NCBI GenBank assembly: GCA_023252395.1
Contig: JAJPDY010000007.1
Coordinates: forward strand, 1 to 14,804
From: Nitrososphaera sp.
Lineage (GTDB): Archaea; Thermoproteota; Nitrososphaeria; Nitrososphaerales; Nitrososphaeraceae
Direction: 5' to 3'
Length of the DNA stretch: 14,804 nucleotides
The position numbers and the translations under genes were made by a program. Positions 13,829 to 14,804 of the stretch are shown one piece after another (position 1 is the first letter of the stretch; the number at the start of each line of letters is the position of its first letter). The notes beneath the pieces are model-generated. The model was not told the DNA's origin. It saw only the letters and a list, made by a program, of their open reading frames with translations, and made no database searches.

Positions 13829-13837
13829 CTCACCCTC
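13829..13837 (-). promoter_or_regulatory. Ribosome binding site of the histidine kinase gene
   Basis: The minus strand reads GAGGGTGAG, close to the SD consensus. It lies three bases before the TTG start by its 3' edge (GAGGG about seven bases before). It supports the TTG as the start and fits a gene internal to an operon. Confidence 0.5.
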
Positions 13838-13874
13838 TTTTGCAGATATGCCATGCTACAATCTTTCATGTCGA

Positions 13875-14804
13875 TCATTGCGCTTCGAGCCGCTCGGCCA
13901 CCTCTATTTTGCCTTCGAGTATTTCATTTGTCAGTTCCCGGAGTCTCTCTTTTGTCTGCTGCGGAACGCTGCTATCCAAGCTATGGAAGGTCGCGATGTA
14001 GACAATGCCTTCCCCATCATCTCCCCTTTCTTGCTCAATGCCCGGCCGGAATATCTTGCCGGTAAAGTTGCCGCCCATGACCATCTTTACTGCGCCATCA
14101 TATGCCTTGTCAACATCAAGAACAAATGACGTCAGTACCGTGCCAGGCGCAAGGCTGTTCTGGTCCTGCACGGCTCCTAGCGCGTAAATCCCGTTTTCCC
14201 GGGCTCCCTGTATCACTCCCTGGCCCGACGAGTCTGCCACGTGGAACATAAAGTCCGCGCCTTGCCTGATGAGGGATATTGAAGCCTCCTTTCCTCTTGC
14301 AGGGTTGTCCCAGTCGTTAAGATAGGTTCCTGCTACGGTGACGTTGGCGTTTACCGAATGCGCGCCCTGTTTGTACCCTTCGAAAATATTCACGACATTG
14401 GGATATTCCTCGCCGCCTACAAAGCCGATATTATTGGTTTTGGTCATCATGCCCGCGAGTGCGCCTAAAAGAAACGAGCCTTCCTGCTGCTGGGGAAATA
14501 TCGACGCGACGTTGTTTGATTCTACAAGCCCGGTAAAGACCACTATCCTGACCTTTGGATGCTCGCGGCCTACTTGCAGCGCCGGCTCGCCCCACTGGAA
14601 CCCGTGCGCTATTATCAAGTCGTACCCCGCGTCAGCATACCTGCTCAGCGTCGCCTCAATGTCAGGAATCGCCACATTGTCTTCAGTGGCAACATTGAAT
14701 CCGTATTTTTGCTCGATGAACTTGGCAGCCTTTAGGCTAGATTCTCCCCAGCCCCTGTCTGAAAAGTTTGCATCGGTCAGGACCGCGAGCCTTATGGTTG
14801 ACTT
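13875..14804 (-). CDS. BMP/PnrA-family substrate-binding protein (partial, 5' end outside window)
   Basis: This is an extracytoplasmic binding protein of the basic membrane protein (BMP) family, whose members bind purine nucleosides or related ligands for ABC transporters. 309 codons are visible and the frame stays open to the right edge, so the N-terminus and any signal or lipobox are missing. Family features are present: RLAVLTDANFSDRGWGE near the visible start, YDLIIAHGF, NVASIFPQQQEGSFLLG, NNIGFVGGEEYPNV and GADFMFHVADSSGQG, then AYDGAVKMVMGG. A GTG at 14675 is internal and not the start. It is followed by the histidine kinase gene after 49 bases; no ABC ATPase or permease is in the window. 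Confidence 0.9.
   Translation of the reverse strand, partial: KSTIRLAVLTDANFSDRGWGESSLKAAKFIEQKYGFNVATEDNVAIPDIEATLSRYADAGYDLIIAHGFQWGEPALQVGREHPKVRIVVFTGLVESNNVASIFPQQQEGSFLLGALAGMMTKTNNIGFVGGEEYPNVVNIFEGYKQGAHSVNANVTVAGTYLNDWDNPARGKEASISLIRQGADFMFHVADSSGQGVIQGARENGIYALGAVQDQNSLAPGTVLTSFVLDVDKAYDGAVKMVMGGNFTGKIFRPGIEQERGDDGEGIVYIATFHSLDSSVPQQTKERLRELTNEILEGKIEVAERLEAQ

Noticed and set aside
14675..14675. GTG as the start of the BMP-family protein
   Set aside because: The frame stays open to the window edge and the 43 codons before it match the N-terminal part of the family, so the real start lies outside.

Overview
The window looks like chromosomal DNA of a Nitrososphaera-like archaeon (Nitrososphaerota/Thaumarchaeota, ammonia-oxidising lineage). 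This is an inference from three things: a complex I operon in which nuoD runs straight into nuoH with no nuoE/F/G; archaeal TATA boxes about 24-28 bases upstream of many start codons, implying leaderless mRNAs; and archaeal-type families such as a geranylgeranyl-reductase-like flavoprotein, a small winged-helix regulator and a TldD/TldE pair. No rRNA, tRNA, CRISPR array, transposon or integration site was seen. Intergenic gaps are all under 100 bases.

Left part (1-4037, minus strand): nuoA-nuoB-nuoC-nuoD-nuoH, with the first 16 bases of nuoI at the left edge. This is the membrane arm and quinone-reducing module of respiratory complex I without the NADH-oxidising module at its usual place. The operon has a promoter before nuoA, and a second TATA box plus Shine-Dalgarno (SD) sequence before nuoB. 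Several normally conserved residues in NuoA, NuoD and NuoH look changed.

Middle part (4100-9202, minus strand): tldD-tldE(pmbA)-GGR-family flavoprotein form a tightly packed operon. Upstream of it sit a single-domain cupin and a short-chain dehydrogenase, each with its own candidate TATA box.

Redox segment (9226-11985): a 40-residue protein with nine cysteines is divergent from a TlpA-like thioredoxin-fold protein, which is followed by a one-Cys Bcp peroxiredoxin. Then come a winged-helix regulator, a ferritin-like four-helix protein and a second small Cys-rich protein that probably starts at TTG. Most have their own leaderless promoter. Together they suggest a thiol, peroxide and metal handling neighbourhood.

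Right part (12035-14804, minus strand): a BMP/PnrA-type substrate-binding protein, cut by the window edge, is followed 49 bases later by a membrane histidine kinase with a large extracytoplasmic sensor region. The pair may be a binding-protein-assisted two-component sensor. No response regulator or transporter component is visible here.
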